This document shows, piece after piece, positions 15,835 to 25,797 of a stretch of 64,000 nt of DNA. Source of the DNA: a virus. The notes under the pieces are model-generated. The model was not told the DNA's origin and ran no database searches. It saw only the letters and a program-made list of their open reading frames with translations. The first letter of the stretch is position 1, and every line of letters starts with the position of its first letter. Location: IMG/VR virus record IMGVR_UViG_3300042895_001344, positions 1 to 64,000 of that record; one strand, written 5' to 3'. A program made the translations under genes and the position numbers.

Positions 15835-16432
15835 ATATGTAATTAGCAATCACTTTATACCCATCTAAATTTGGGTGGTAGTCTCCTTCATAAAAATTCT
15901 TCTCATCGTTCCATACACTTCTACTCCCGTACTCCCAAACACCGACATCGTTCTTTATTTCATATTCTCGTAATATATCTGAAACGCATCCATCTGGATT
16001 TATAAAATACTCTGGTAATTTTTTTGTATCAACATCCTCTTCTCTAAACGACGGATAAAAAGAATTAAAGTAAAAATGTTTATATCCCTCCAATAATTCT
16101 TCCATTAATAGATATATTTCAACCACATTGTGAATGTCTTTTGATTTATAACGATATGGATAAGATAACATTATTATAACAACATCATCTTTATCGATAA
16201 ATCCGTTTTCAATCGTTTCTCTCAAATCTCTTAAAATATATTCATTACCATAACCACAAACACCTAAATTAATATATTCACATTTTAATTTATCTGAAAC
16301 CCATCTTGGCCATGAGTTCATGTCTCTTAATTTTTGTATGAACATGTGGGGAAATGGTTCTTCTTTATATTTTACGTCAGTTTCAACCCCGTGTCCGGCA
16401 GTCCAACTGTCACCAAATGTTATTAATCTCAT
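15809..16432 (-). CDS. SGNH/GDSL hydrolase-like protein
   Basis: A 207-residue SGNH protein. Block I is LITFGDSWTAGHG (3-15), NLGVCGYGNEYIL supplies the block II/III glycine and asparagine, and EGDYHPNLDGYKV carries the C-terminal Asp-x-x-His. IIMLSYPYRYKS holds the [ST]-x-x-x-R motif typical of this set. It is the first of four consecutive SGNH genes. It probably acts on acyl or acetyl groups of a glycan. It overlaps the adjacent genes on both sides. Confidence 0.8.
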   Translation of the reverse strand: MRLITFGDSWTAGHGVETDVKYKEEPFPHMFIQKLRDMNSWPRWVSDKLKCEYINLGVCGYGNEYILRDLRETIENGFIDKDDVVIIMLSYPYRYKSKDIHNVVEIYLLMEELLEGYKHFYFNSFYPSFREEDVDTKKLPEYFINPDGCVSDILREYEIKNDVGVWEYGSRSVWNDEKNFYEGDYHPNLDGYKVIANYIYGKLRKKI

Positions 16433-17160
16433 TGTATATATTTTAAAAATAAATTTGCCAAGACCTCATGTCCTGAAGATGCCATATGATCGTCAATAAT
16501 AACCTCATTAGTTTCGTCTATTATTCGTAAACCACCATTTTCTTTTACGATTTCTTGATATGGTTTATCATATTTTAAAGTATTGGATAATAACCATCTA
16601 TTATTAATATCGTTAATTTCATCTATTTTATACTCAATAATTTTTTTATCTATCGTCCAATAATAAACACGTAATCCTATACTATCGGCAAGTTTATTGA
16701 TTAAAATTTGATACTTAAATAATTCTTCAATCCATAAAACATATGTTCTATTAACAAAAATAGATTCAATAACATTTTTATCATATTCAATTGGTATTTG
16801 ATTAGGTGTTATTGTTGTTATCCTATTAGTTTTATGATCCGCCCATTTAAATCTTTCCATGTGTGTCCATTCAATGATGACAATATCTCCCCTTTGGAAA
16901 TCTTTACTTGCCATACATATATTATTAAAAATTGAAAAGTTACAGTTTCCTTCCATTCCAGTTTTACCGGTTATACCATCTATTCCACCGTGATTTCTCA
17001 ATTTCATGTTTAATTGTTCAGACATAATCTGTGGCCAACTTTTTGGTATAATACCGTTATGATAATTCATGATATAATCGTAACGTGTTGTACCTGGATA
17101 TTTTATAAATGGATCAAAATTTTCAGTAAAACTACATCCAAACGTATATAATGTATTCAT
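16429..17160 (-). CDS. SGNH-like protein, GCSF variant
   Basis: A 243-residue SGNH protein with block I LYTFGCSFTENFD (4-16), where Cys replaces the usual Asp before the nucleophile Ser. EGNCNFSIFNN lies near the block III position, IIEWTHMERFKWA has the family-specific W-T-x-x-x-R-F motif and IIDDHMASSGHEVLANL gives the C-terminal Asp-Asp-His. Tandem paralogues with the same pattern follow at 17160-17912 and 17905-18510. The set suggests different acyl or glycan positions. Overlaps upstream by 1 and downstream by 4 bases. Confidence 0.78.
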   Translation of the reverse strand: MNTLYTFGCSFTENFDPFIKYPGTTRYDYIMNYHNGIIPKSWPQIMSEQLNMKLRNHGGIDGITGKTGMEGNCNFSIFNNICMASKDFQRGDIVIIEWTHMERFKWADHKTNRITTITPNQIPIEYDKNVIESIFVNRTYVLWIEELFKYQILINKLADSIGLRVYYWTIDKKIIEYKIDEINDINNRWLLSNTLKYDKPYQEIVKENGGLRIIDETNEVIIDDHMASSGHEVLANLFLKYIQ

Positions 17161-17912
17161 TATTTATTTAATATTTTTGAGTGTCTTTTTATGTGTTTAT
17201 AAAAATATTCCATTTGATTAATATGTCCATATTCTCCCATATGATCATCAATAACTTCGCCGTTTGTTTCTTCCACAATTCTCGCTTTTAAAAGTCCATC
17301 AAAAAATTTTGGTAAGTTTAAATAACCCATTAAACTTGTTTTAATGCTTTCAGGATCATCAATAACGATAAATCTTTCATCAATAAATTTACTATGTTGA
17401 TTAAATAAAGTGTCATCACTACACCAATGGTACACTTCAGCACCTTTTTCCTTAACGACCATGTTAATTAATTTAATCCAATCTAAAACTTCATTAATCC
17501 ATAATGGATGAGATCTGTTAACAATAATTTCTTCCAATGTAGTTTTAGAATAACCCGTGTCACTATAATTTGTGGCATTTGGTAATAGTTCAATGACTAT
17601 ATTCTCATTTAAATTAATTACAGGAAATCTAAGCATACTAGTCCAACCAAATATTAATATATCACCTTTTTTTATTAAGTCACACACATTAATATATTGT
17701 CTAAAAATACTATAATTTGATGATCCTCCGACACCACAATTCATGGTTTGATATTCAATTTTTTTACCCAATAATTCAGACCAAACTAACGGAAGTTTTC
17801 CACCCTTAAATTTCTTATACCGATCGTATTGATTTTCAAATGGATGATAAACACCTTCAATTGGATTATATTCAGCGGTAAAACTACATCCAAACGTCCA
17901 AAGTCTATTCAT
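17160..17912 (-). CDS. SGNH-like protein, GCSF variant
   Basis: A 250-residue tandem paralogue. LWTFGCSFTAEYN is block I, MNCGVGGSSNYSIFRQ the block II/III glycine and asparagine, LIFGWTSMLRFPV the W-T-x-x-x-R-F motif, and VIDDHMGEYGHINQM the C-terminal catalytic-type His. The overall order is the same as in 16429-17160 and 17905-18510, so the three arose by local duplication. No signal peptide is seen. The start codon overlaps the stop of the gene upstream by 8 bases. Confidence 0.78.
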   Translation of the reverse strand: MNRLWTFGCSFTAEYNPIEGVYHPFENQYDRYKKFKGGKLPLVWSELLGKKIEYQTMNCGVGGSSNYSIFRQYINVCDLIKKGDILIFGWTSMLRFPVINLNENIVIELLPNATNYSDTGYSKTTLEEIIVNRSHPLWINEVLDWIKLINMVVKEKGAEVYHWCSDDTLFNQHSKFIDERFIVIDDPESIKTSLMGYLNLPKFFDGLLKARIVEETNGEVIDDHMGEYGHINQMEYFYKHIKRHSKILNK

Positions 17913-18510
17913 TATTAATATAATTTAAAAATACGTCAACCGCTTTATTGTGTCCATTTATACCTAAATGTGTGTCGGGAATTTTTCCCTCTGTTTCATC
18001 ATACATCGATAAACAATTATTTTGTTTTAATGTTTGATTGTTTAATTTATGATTTAATCTAAACTCTTCTCCTGACCAAAAATATACATTAAAATTTTTA
18101 GATTTGGAAAATGTTTTAATTAAATTTTCCCAACTATATATTTCCTCAACCCATTTATCTTGATTTCTATCAGATATAATTTCATTATCAACACCATTTA
18201 AGTTAGGGTATACATTTTGAAACTCATTGTTTTTAACTTTTCTAAATTTAGAAACCAATCCCCAACCAATTATAACAATATCTTTTTCGTTAATTAAATG
18301 CGACACATCACAAAAATCTTGAAATATTTGATAATTGGAACTACCTGCAATTGCTAAATTTTTAATGTTTGAATTTAATTTTTCCGCCAATAGGTTTGGC
18401 CACGATACAATTTCTAATTGTTCCACCATATTAAGATATTGTCTATGATTATCACTTAAATCTTTTATATTGGCAGTAAAGCTATCTCCAAATGTCCAAA
18501 GTGTTCTCAT
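17905..18510 (-). CDS. SGNH-like protein
   Basis: A 201-residue tandem paralogue with the canonical block I aspartate: LWTFGDSFTANIK. AIAGSSNYQIFQD is the block III region, VIIGWGLVSKFRK the equivalent of the W-T-x-x-x-R-F motif, and IPDTHLGINGHNKAV the C-terminal Asp-x-His. It follows a glycosyltransferase-like gene whose stop overlaps its start by 4 bases, so the glycosyltransferase and SGNH products are made together. Predicted to handle acyl groups on sugars; no substrate can be named. Confidence 0.78.
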   Translation of the reverse strand: MRTLWTFGDSFTANIKDLSDNHRQYLNMVEQLEIVSWPNLLAEKLNSNIKNLAIAGSSNYQIFQDFCDVSHLINEKDIVIIGWGLVSKFRKVKNNEFQNVYPNLNGVDNEIISDRNQDKWVEEIYSWENLIKTFSKSKNFNVYFWSGEEFRLNHKLNNQTLKQNNCLSMYDETEGKIPDTHLGINGHNKAVDVFLNYINNE

Positions 18511-19784
18511 TTACATAAATTTTCAAAAAAAAGATAATCATCATCAACTATCGTTAAAAGATCTAAAACTTTTTGTTTATTACTTTCAAATCGTTCCTTG
18601 TTGTTTTTATAAAAATTTATTAGTTCTTCTTTTATATTTGATAACCTTACAATTTCATCTACAAACATACCCAAACGTTTTCTTTGGTCTGGTTCCTCAT
18701 CATAACTATGATTCAAAATATCATCGTAGAAATCTAATTTATATTTTTCCTTTACCATCTTAATGTGGTTATGTGTTGATAAAATAACAGGCATTTGGTA
18801 ATAGTAAAATGGTTTAAATGATTTTTCAGATATGTGTATATTATTGTTTGAATCTAAAAACATTGATTCCGTTATAATATTAACATATGTGTTCTCATAA
18901 TTTTTAGGATATTCAGGTGTATGCATCCATATCGGAAAATCTTTATTATTAACCTCACTAAATTCGTGAAACCAATCTTTTTCAACCTCGTAATCACTTT
19001 TCTTAAAGTGTAATTCATTGAAGTATTTCATCTCCTCTTCCAACATAACTCTATCCTCTTTTGAAAATAATGGGTAGTAATAACTTTCTATTGGTCTACA
19101 GTCATATCCGGGTACTAATGACCAATTAATATCATCCAATAAATTATATTTTTTTAAGAAACACAATAAACCATATCTGTGAATTTTAGGGGATTTGTTA
19201 AATAATTGAAAGAACTTACCCTCTTTTATCGGTTCAAAATCACAACCGCCCACTTTTTTCAAGACCTTTGTGGATGAATGTGGAACAAATCTTATTGTGT
19301 GTACATTTATTTGTGATTGATGTTTTTCTTTGTATTCGGGTAATTTATAATTGTTATTTACGATGTAAATTTGTTTCTCGTTTATACCTATTCCTCGAAC
19401 AAAATCTAAAATTTTCTTAAAACTTTCTTCACAATCAGGTTCGTGTTCGGTTAGGAACATAACAAAGAAATTTGTACATTTTTTTAAACAATCAACGACA
19501 CCGTCATTAAAAGGTGTTATACCATTCTCAAAAAAATCACTAATAAATTCTCCCCCATGATTTATAATATAATAGTAATTTTGTGTTGGGTTATTACTCA
19601 CTTCAGACATTGTACAGGTTCTTTGTATAAATTTATCACCATATGATGTATCATCTATAAAATGTTTGATTAAATTCCTTGAATCACAAACTCCTCTTTT
19701 TGGATAACGAAATATTATATTGGGAATTGGTTCTTCGGTGTATTCATCAAAATTATCATAAACCAAATTTAAAACTTTCTGCAT
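18507..19784 (-). CDS. Glycosyltransferase-like protein, phage GT-B family
   Basis: A 425-residue member of a family present five times in this window. It begins QKVLNLVYDNFDE and has FFQLFNKSPKIHRYGLLC in the middle and TESMF...IHISEKSFKPFYYYQMPV in the last third, followed by LDFYDDILNHSYDE. The TES/SEK block resembles the nucleotide-sugar site of GT10 and related GT-B transferases (ITEKL...P). Catalytic role and donor are unknown. Paralogues lie at 19784-22321 (two copies in one protein), 24534-25796 and 33027-34313. It overlaps the gene upstream by a TAATG junction. Confidence 0.68.
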   Translation of the reverse strand: MQKVLNLVYDNFDEYTEEPIPNIIFRYPKRGVCDSRNLIKHFIDDTSYGDKFIQRTCTMSEVSNNPTQNYYYIINHGGEFISDFFENGITPFNDGVVDCLKKCTNFFVMFLTEHEPDCEESFKKILDFVRGIGINEKQIYIVNNNYKLPEYKEKHQSQINVHTIRFVPHSSTKVLKKVGGCDFEPIKEGKFFQLFNKSPKIHRYGLLCFLKKYNLLDDINWSLVPGYDCRPIESYYYPLFSKEDRVMLEEEMKYFNELHFKKSDYEVEKDWFHEFSEVNNKDFPIWMHTPEYPKNYENTYVNIITESMFLDSNNNIHISEKSFKPFYYYQMPVILSTHNHIKMVKEKYKLDFYDDILNHSYDEEPDQRKRLGMFVDEIVRLSNIKEELINFYKNNKERFESNKQKVLDLLTIVDDDYLFFENLCK

Positions 19785-22321
19785 TATATTAAATTTTCAA
19801 AAAACGAATAATCTTTTTGGATGTACTCCAATAAATTTATAATTATTTTTTTATTATTTTCGAATCTATCTTGATTATTTCTATAGAATTCAGTAAATAA
19901 ATCTTTATTGTCATTTATTCTTTTTATTTCATCAATAATCATTATGAGTCTTTTTTTGTGGTCAGATTCACCATCGTAACTATGATCTATAATATCATCA
20001 AAAAAATCTAATCCATATTCTTCTTTCATTTGTTTTACATGTCCTTTAGAGGCAACAAATATTGGAAACTGATAATAAAAAAATGGTTTAAAGGATTTTT
20101 CTGAGATATGAACGGTATTTGGTAATCTATTGAATACAGATTCTGTTGTAATATTAACGTATGAGTTTATATATGTATCCACAATTTCAATCTCAGTTAA
20201 TTTTTGTGATAAATTACGCTTTTCATTATCATCATCTTTATTATAAGTAAACATATTATTTTCATAATCACTTAATTTATAATTAACTTCTAAAAGATAT
20301 TTAAATAAATTTTCTAATTCTTTATCTTCATTTATAACGTCTTCCATAAAATCAGGATGAATTGTTTCGTTCTTATTTGGAATAAATGACCAATTAACAT
20401 GATCTATTAAATTATATTTCATTAATAAACACAATAACGCCGTTCTATGTGGTTTAATTGATTTATTAAATGTCATAAAAAATTTACCTTGTTTATTTGT
20501 CGTAAATTCACATCCACCTCCGTCTCTCATATCCCTAATTTTACAAAAAAGTAAAAAATTAATCTTATAAACATTAATATCACTATTATATTTCTTTTTA
20601 TATTCTTCTAATTTTGAATTGTTATTGATACAATATATTTGAGACAAATTTACATTTTTTTTAATGAAGTAATTGTTGATTAAAACAAATACATTTTCAT
20701 CAATAGGTTCATGTTCAGTGATTAATAATAACTTAAAATTTTTATATTGCTTTAATTTTTCAATTACCTCATTAGTTATTACAAAATCTTCATTTTCTTT
20801 AGTTATAAAAGTGGGGTTAATGTGATGATTAATTATGTAAAAAAAATTACCATATTCATTAATTTCATTTAATTTATATTTTTTTATTAAAAATTCTCCC
20901 TTTTTTACATTTACTAAAGTATGATTTAATAAACTATCTCCATCGTTAAAGGCCCATTTATTATCGTAGTATATTGAACCATTTGAAATTGGGTTATTGT
21001 TTTGCCAAACATCGTATACCAAATTAAATGATTTTATATTAAGGTCCTTCCAAACATTGTTGATCAAATTTGATATTTCTTTATTAATATTGTTTGATCC
21101 ATATTTTAATCCATAAAGTCTTATAAAATTTTGTTGGTTATGGTTACAAACTTCTTTCATTTCTTCTCTAATTGAAGATAATTCTTCTTTAGATTTTTGG
21201 CTATAATCAATTAATATTTTAATAATTTTATTAATTCTAATAGTTTCATCATTGTCGTTGTCATAATCTTCGTTAAACCATTTATCAAAGGTTTTATACC
21301 CAATTGATTTAAGAAATTTTAACGTTCCTTTATTTCCTAATATTATAAATGGATGACCAACCATAATTGGTTTCCAAGTTTTTTCTGATATGAATAAAGT
21401 GTCTTCATATGTTAACGTTTCAGATATTACAGAAATAAATGTTTTATCATAATCTTCCGTTGTTATATTACATGCCAAATTATAATGTAAATTTGGTGCC
21501 GATTCAATGTGAATTGGTGAATTATCTTTTAAAAAATTAAAATGATTAATATCATTCTCAGATATTAAATAAATTTCAGGATCGTACATATTAACATCCC
21601 CTAAACTCACAAATCCTCTATTAAAAATATTATTTTTTAGTAATTCAATTAAAAATCTAACTCTGTGTGGTCTTGGGTTTCTATTATACATTAAAAATAA
21701 ATTTCTATCATCAATAGTTTTATACTCAACAATTTTCTCATATGAAAATTTATTCCACGCCTCAAAATCTAAAATAGGTTCAACATTTATATGTAATTCT
21801 TTATTTCTTACAATTTCTTTACTCAACAAATTACCACACGCATAATAGACCGAAAATGAAGGTAAATTAGATTCCTTTCTCCATTTTTCTATTATTTCAA
21901 AATCATCGTTTCCTTTAGAACCTGAATATCCTTCATATGTTAAAAATAATAATATTTTACATTTACCATTTCTAACGTCCTCCAAATATTTCTCAGATAC
22001 ACATTTAAACCCAATATCATAATTATCCCTAAAAAAAGACATATTATAAATATTTATTATGTATATGTGTTTATTGTTACCTATTTTATCTATTGTCAGA
22101 TATGTAATATTATGGTTATATATTGAGGGGCACACTTTACCTTTGAAGAAATCCGAACTAAACATTTCACCATTTTCAGAAAAAATATCCCAATCTCCCC
22201 ACATAAGGGGTCTTGATATTCTTTTTAATTCTTTGATGTACCAACTTTTAGAAGATCCATTAGGTCTATAAAAATCTAATATACTATCCCATTCTTCTAA
22301 ACTACATATAATTTTGTCCAT
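19784..22321 (-). CDS. Tandem-duplicated glycosyltransferase-like protein
   Basis: An 845-residue protein made of two copies of the family seen at 18507-19784. The first half has FLMYNRNPRPHRVRFLIE and SETLT...FISEKTWKPIMVG. The second half starts at about residue 430 with SFNLVYDVWQN and has MTFNKSIKPHRTALLC and TESVF...HISEKSFKPFFYYQF. Each half therefore keeps the H-R and TES/SEK motifs. I place the start at the ATG at 22321 (MDKIICSLEEW); an upstream TTG would add 14 hydrophobic residues read from the A+T-rich intergenic region. It probably transfers two sugars. Family function is inferred from motifs. Confidence 0.72.
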   Translation of the reverse strand: MDKIICSLEEWDSILDFYRPNGSSKSWYIKELKRISRPLMWGDWDIFSENGEMFSSDFFKGKVCPSIYNHNITYLTIDKIGNNKHIYIINIYNMSFFRDNYDIGFKCVSEKYLEDVRNGKCKILLFLTYEGYSGSKGNDDFEIIEKWRKESNLPSFSVYYACGNLLSKEIVRNKELHINVEPILDFEAWNKFSYEKIVEYKTIDDRNLFLMYNRNPRPHRVRFLIELLKNNIFNRGFVSLGDVNMYDPEIYLISENDINHFNFLKDNSPIHIESAPNLHYNLACNITTEDYDKTFISVISETLTYEDTLFISEKTWKPIMVGHPFIILGNKGTLKFLKSIGYKTFDKWFNEDYDNDNDETIRINKIIKILIDYSQKSKEELSSIREEMKEVCNHNQQNFIRLYGLKYGSNNINKEISNLINNVWKDLNIKSFNLVYDVWQNNNPISNGSIYYDNKWAFNDGDSLLNHTLVNVKKGEFLIKKYKLNEINEYGNFFYIINHHINPTFITKENEDFVITNEVIEKLKQYKNFKLLLITEHEPIDENVFVLINNYFIKKNVNLSQIYCINNNSKLEEYKKKYNSDINVYKINFLLFCKIRDMRDGGGCEFTTNKQGKFFMTFNKSIKPHRTALLCLLMKYNLIDHVNWSFIPNKNETIHPDFMEDVINEDKELENLFKYLLEVNYKLSDYENNMFTYNKDDDNEKRNLSQKLTEIEIVDTYINSYVNITTESVFNRLPNTVHISEKSFKPFFYYQFPIFVASKGHVKQMKEEYGLDFFDDIIDHSYDGESDHKKRLIMIIDEIKRINDNKDLFTEFYRNNQDRFENNKKIIINLLEYIQKDYSFFENLI

Positions 22322-22398
22322 AATATTATATAATAATATAAATAAAAAAAATCGTAATAACAATTTGTAATTAGAGATTTTTTTAGTATATTTTATAT
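22322..22398. promoter_or_regulatory. Divergent promoter region between strand blocks
   Basis: A 77-base A+T-rich gap separates the minus-strand and plus-strand gene blocks. Reading right, TTTG at 22364-22367 and TATATTTT at 22387-22394 are 19 bases apart, close to the Bacteroidota -33/-7 promoter form. Reading left, TATTTATA (minus strand, 22337-22344) lies 15 bases before the ATG at 22321 and resembles the element before the fibre genes. Start codons are very near these boxes, so transcripts would have little or no leader. Confidence 0.45.
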
Positions 22399-23370
22399 AT
22401 GAAAATATTAATTACGGGAGGTGCTGGTTATCTTGGTTCCGTTATAACGGGTAAGATGTTATCTGAAGGTCACGAGGTGGTAGTTCTTGATAAGTTAATC
22501 TTTAATCAAGTATCTTTATTATCTTATACTTCAAACCCAAATTTTAAGTTTATACATGGTGATGTTCGTAATGAAGTATTATTAGAGAGATTATGTAATG
22601 AGGTTGATGTTATTATACCATTAGCTGCAATTGTGGGATTTCCCGCATGTGCATCTGAACCTGAATTGGCTAAAGAAATTAATTTTAGTCAAATTGTTAA
22701 TATCGTAAAATACTGTAACGGTAAAGGTAAAAAAATATTATATCCAAATACAAATAGTGGTTACGGTTTAGGAACAGGTCAACTTGAATGTGATGAGGAA
22801 TCACCATTAACACCAATATCTGTTTATGGTCAAACTAAATGTGAGGCTGAAAATTTCTTAAGGACCTCCACTGACGCCATTGTTTTTAGATTAGCCACCG
22901 TATTTGGTGTGTCTCCTCGTATGAGGACTGATTTATTAGTAAATGATTTTACATATAAAGCAATAACAGACAAATATATTGTTGTGTTTGAAAAATCATT
23001 CAAACGTAATTTTATTCATATTCAAGACGTTGCAAATGTATTCTTGTTTATGTTGACTAACTATGAACAATATAAGGGTGAAGTCTTTAATGTTGGTTTA
23101 AGTGATGCTAATTTAAGTAAACAAGAATTATTAGAAAAAATTCAATCTCACGTTAAAAACTTTGCGGTATCATATAATGACTATTACGAAGATCCCGACA
23201 AAAGGGATTACATAGTATCAAACACTAAAATAGAGTCGACTGGATGGTACCCAAAATGGACTATAGATATGGGTATTAAAGAATTAATAATGGCCTACCA
23301 AATGATAGTACCAAGAATGGGTGCTGAATTTAGAAATGGTTTTCCTTTAGGATACGCAAATCAAACATAA
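22399..23370 (+). CDS. NAD-dependent epimerase/dehydratase (extended SDR)
   Basis: A 323-residue extended SDR enzyme. ILITGGAGYLGSVITG is the Rossmann GxxGxxG, AAIVGFPAC the central strand, NTNSGYG the serine-containing region, and YGQTKCEAE the catalytic Y-x-x-x-K. FKRNFIHIQDVANVF is the sugar-binding end. Likely a UDP- or dTDP-sugar 4-epimerase or dehydratase. It opens the plus-strand island and ends 1 base before RmlC, so the two are co-expressed. The catalytic tyrosine is intact here, unlike in the two SDR proteins further on. Confidence 0.88.
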   Translation: MKILITGGAGYLGSVITGKMLSEGHEVVVLDKLIFNQVSLLSYTSNPNFKFIHGDVRNEVLLERLCNEVDVIIPLAAIVGFPACASEPELAKEINFSQIVNIVKYCNGKGKKILYPNTNSGYGLGTGQLECDEESPLTPISVYGQTKCEAENFLRTSTDAIVFRLATVFGVSPRMRTDLLVNDFTYKAITDKYIVVFEKSFKRNFIHIQDVANVFLFMLTNYEQYKGEVFNVGLSDANLSKQELLEKIQSHVKNFAVSYNDYYEDPDKRDYIVSNTKIESTGWYPKWTIDMGIKELIMAYQMIVPRMGAEFRNGFPLGYANQT

Positions 23371-23371
23371 T

Positions 23372-23917
23372 ATGAGTAATAAATGGGATGAGTTCATAGA
23401 AACTCCGTCAAAAAAATTCGGGTATCAAGTACCCATATTTACACCTTCAATTTATAGAGAATATAGAGGTGAGATATTCACGACATTTCATAGTGAGGAA
23501 CATCCTGTAATGAAACACATTCATTATGAGAAATCTGAAATTAGTATTCACGGTAGATTCTCAAAATCATATAAAGGTGTATTAAGAGGATTACATTATG
23601 ATAATAAAACTTGGAAATTGGTACAAGCTGCAGTCGGTGATATATATTTAATAGTGTTAGATATGAGACCAACGTCGGACACCTTCGGTGAATGGGAATC
23701 TTTTATGATAACTGAAAAAGATAGGAACCAGGTATTGGTACCACCAGGATTTGCGAATGGACATTACGCACTAACCGATTGTATGTTTCATTATAACTTA
23801 TTTTACAAAGATGGTTATGTTGATGCTAACGAACAAGGTGTTGTTAAATGGAATGATCCTGAATATCAAATGGAATGGCCAACAGATAAACCAACATTAC
23901 AAAAAAGAGACAGATGA
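23372..23917 (+). CDS. rmlC: RmlC-like dTDP-sugar 3,5-epimerase
   Basis: A 181-residue cupin of the dTDP-4-dehydrorhamnose 3,5-epimerase family. FSKSYKGVLRGLHYDNKTW holds the active-site histidine in RGLHY, KLVQAAVGDIYLIVLDMRP the first barrel strands, and VPPGFANGHYALTD and NDPEYQMEWP the C-terminal active-site region. Length matches RmlC. It probably epimerises C3 and/or C5 of a keto-sugar. No RmlA, RmlB or RmlD is seen, so the rest of the pathway may come from the host or nearby. It overlaps the following gene by 4 bases. Confidence 0.88.
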   Translation: MSNKWDEFIETPSKKFGYQVPIFTPSIYREYRGEIFTTFHSEEHPVMKHIHYEKSEISIHGRFSKSYKGVLRGLHYDNKTWKLVQAAVGDIYLIVLDMRPTSDTFGEWESFMITEKDRNQVLVPPGFANGHYALTDCMFHYNLFYKDGYVDANEQGVVKWNDPEYQMEWPTDKPTLQKRDR

Positions 23918-24549
23918 TTAAAAATTTAGTAGATGAATTACCAATGGTCAATAATCCGTTATGGGATAAAGCTGGTTTAATTCAATTTGAAAGAAAAATG
24001 GCGGATCATTGGGAATCCGGTAAGGTAAAAGGTCCAATACACTTAAGTGGTGGTAATGAAGATGAATTAATTGAAATATTTAAATACATTAAGAAAACAG
24101 ATTGGGTATTCTCAACTTGGAGATCTCATTATCATGCACTACTTAAAGGTATTCCATCTGAATGGTTAGAAGAAGAGATACTTGCTGGTCGTTCTATTAC
24201 TATAGTTAGTAAAGAACATAAGTTTTATTCATCAGCAATAGTTGGTGCGATTATTCCAATTGCAACAGGTGTTGCACTCGCAAATAAGAGAGATGGTAAG
24301 GATGATAAAGTTTGGTGTTTTATTGGTGATATGGCATTTGAAACTGGTGGTTTTTATGAAATGCACAAATACGCTCAACGTTATGATTTACCAATACGTT
24401 TTGTTGTTGAGGATAACGGTGTATCTACAAATACACCTACGGAAGAAACTTGGAATGGAATAAAAAGAGAAGTACCTAATGATGTTATTTGGTATAATTA
24501 TAAAAAAGAGTGGCCGCACTACGGAACAGGAAAATGGGTGATTTTTTAA
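23914..24549 (+). CDS. Thiamine diphosphate enzyme, E1-alpha-like subunit
   Basis: A 211-residue subunit resembling E1-alpha of dehydrogenase/decarboxylase enzymes. WVFSTWRSHYHALLKGIP is the entry motif, YSSAIVGAIIPIATGVALA the helix before the cofactor site, and CFIGDMAFETGGFYEM...VVEDNGVST the GDx...N thiamine-diphosphate and Mg2+ motif. The end GTGKWVIF is normal for such subunits. The matching E1-beta-like protein is at 30031-30576, five genes away. Together they could make a two-carbon or branched sugar modification. The following gene overlaps it by 16 bases. Confidence 0.82.
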   Translation: MIKNLVDELPMVNNPLWDKAGLIQFERKMADHWESGKVKGPIHLSGGNEDELIEIFKYIKKTDWVFSTWRSHYHALLKGIPSEWLEEEILAGRSITIVSKEHKFYSSAIVGAIIPIATGVALANKRDGKDDKVWCFIGDMAFETGGFYEMHKYAQRYDLPIRFVVEDNGVSTNTPTEETWNGIKREVPNDVIWYNYKKEWPHYGTGKWVIF

Positions 24550-25796
24550 ATGTAGTTTACGATAATTGGGATGAGAATGTTAATCCCAAACCAAATTTAG
24601 AAAATATGTTTGGTCAAAATAAATTCAAAGTTGTAAATGGACTTTTTCGTTATTATGAAATGATGTTTAAAGTAAGATTATGGAACATATTAGATGTTTA
24701 TAATAATCCAAATGAAAATTTTTATTATTTTATTAATCCAATAGGTAATAGTTTATACCTATTTCATGAATATGGTGATATACCATTACCAGATGACGTT
24801 AAAGAATGTTTTTTAAAATGTAAAAATTTTAACATAGTTTTCTTAAACGAACATGAATATGAAGAATTTGAATATTTGGAATTTATACATAATAAATCAT
24901 TAAAACACGGATTTGACCACTCTAGAATTTTTGTTTTAAATAATAATTCAAAATTAAAATTATATAAAGAACAAATAGGTACATCAATTAATGTTTATAC
25001 TTTAGAATTCTTACTTAATTTTATTTCAGGTCATATGTTAGAATATATTAGTGAACATAAACCTATAAAAGAAGGTAAATTTTTTCTTTGCCACAATAGA
25101 TCGCCTAAACCACATAGATATTCTCTTTTGGTTTTACTAAGAAATAATAATTTATTGGATCAAGTAGATTGGTCATTAATAATGGGGTGGAATAGAAAAC
25201 AAAATTTAGTAGGTGGTGATGTTTCCAAAAATTTCTTTTCTCGATTTTTTAATTTTATCGAATATGAAAATCTTAAAGACGATATAGATTTTTTTGAAAA
25301 TATAGGTATTAAAAAAAGTATATATGAGAATGAAACAAATTGGTTTAGTGAAGGTGACTTATCCCCTAATTTTAATTGGAAAGATATTTATGAATTACGA
25401 TCTTTTCATGAGAGTTATGTAAATGTTGTAACAGAGTCTAATTTTTTTAGTGATAGTGTTCATATAACTGAAAAATCAATAAAACCATTTTATTTTTATC
25501 AGCTACCCATTTTTCTATCGGGGGTTGATCATGTGAAATTTTTAAAAAATAAATATGATTTTGACTTTTTTGATGAAATTATAGATCATAGTTATGATAA
25601 TATTAAAGATAACAAAAAAAGATTATTTGCTGTTTTTAATGAAATAAAAAGGCTTTTTAGTAATAAAGAAGAAATTATTAATTTTTATATAAATAATAAA
25701 GATAGATTTGAAGAAAATAAAAATAAAGTGATTAAAATTAAAAAGGTCAATTCTGATGTAGATTATTTTAACTCATTAATAAATAAAACATTTTAA
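24534..25796 (+). CDS. Glycosyltransferase-like protein, phage GT-B family
   Basis: A 420-residue paralogue of the minus-strand proteins at 18507-19784 and 19784-22321. It starts GDFLNVVYDNWDE and has FFLCHNRSPKPHRYSLLVL and VTESNF...HITEKSIKPFYFYQLP, then FDFFDEIIDHSYDN. I choose the ATG at 24534; the GTG at 24510 would add eight residues that align with no paralogue. It starts inside the thiamine-enzyme gene. It is the only plus-strand member of the family, pointing to past rearrangement or duplication into this island. Confidence 0.7.
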   Translation: MGDFLNVVYDNWDENVNPKPNLENMFGQNKFKVVNGLFRYYEMMFKVRLWNILDVYNNPNENFYYFINPIGNSLYLFHEYGDIPLPDDVKECFLKCKNFNIVFLNEHEYEEFEYLEFIHNKSLKHGFDHSRIFVLNNNSKLKLYKEQIGTSINVYTLEFLLNFISGHMLEYISEHKPIKEGKFFLCHNRSPKPHRYSLLVLLRNNNLLDQVDWSLIMGWNRKQNLVGGDVSKNFFSRFFNFIEYENLKDDIDFFENIGIKKSIYENETNWFSEGDLSPNFNWKDIYELRSFHESYVNVVTESNFFSDSVHITEKSIKPFYFYQLPIFLSGVDHVKFLKNKYDFDFFDEIIDHSYDNIKDNKKRLFAVFNEIKRLFSNKEEIINFYINNKDRFEENKNKVIKIKKVNSDVDYFNSLINKTF

Positions 25797-25797
25797 A

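Noticed and set aside
15835-15849. Upstream start of the DUF5672 gene at 15849
   Set aside because: The codon is ATT; the ATG at 15834 gives a start typical of the neighbouring genes.
22322-22363. Longer N-terminus of the tandem glycosyltransferase
   Set aside because: It would start with TTG and read hydrophobic residues from the intergenic promoter region; ATG at 22321 is preferred.
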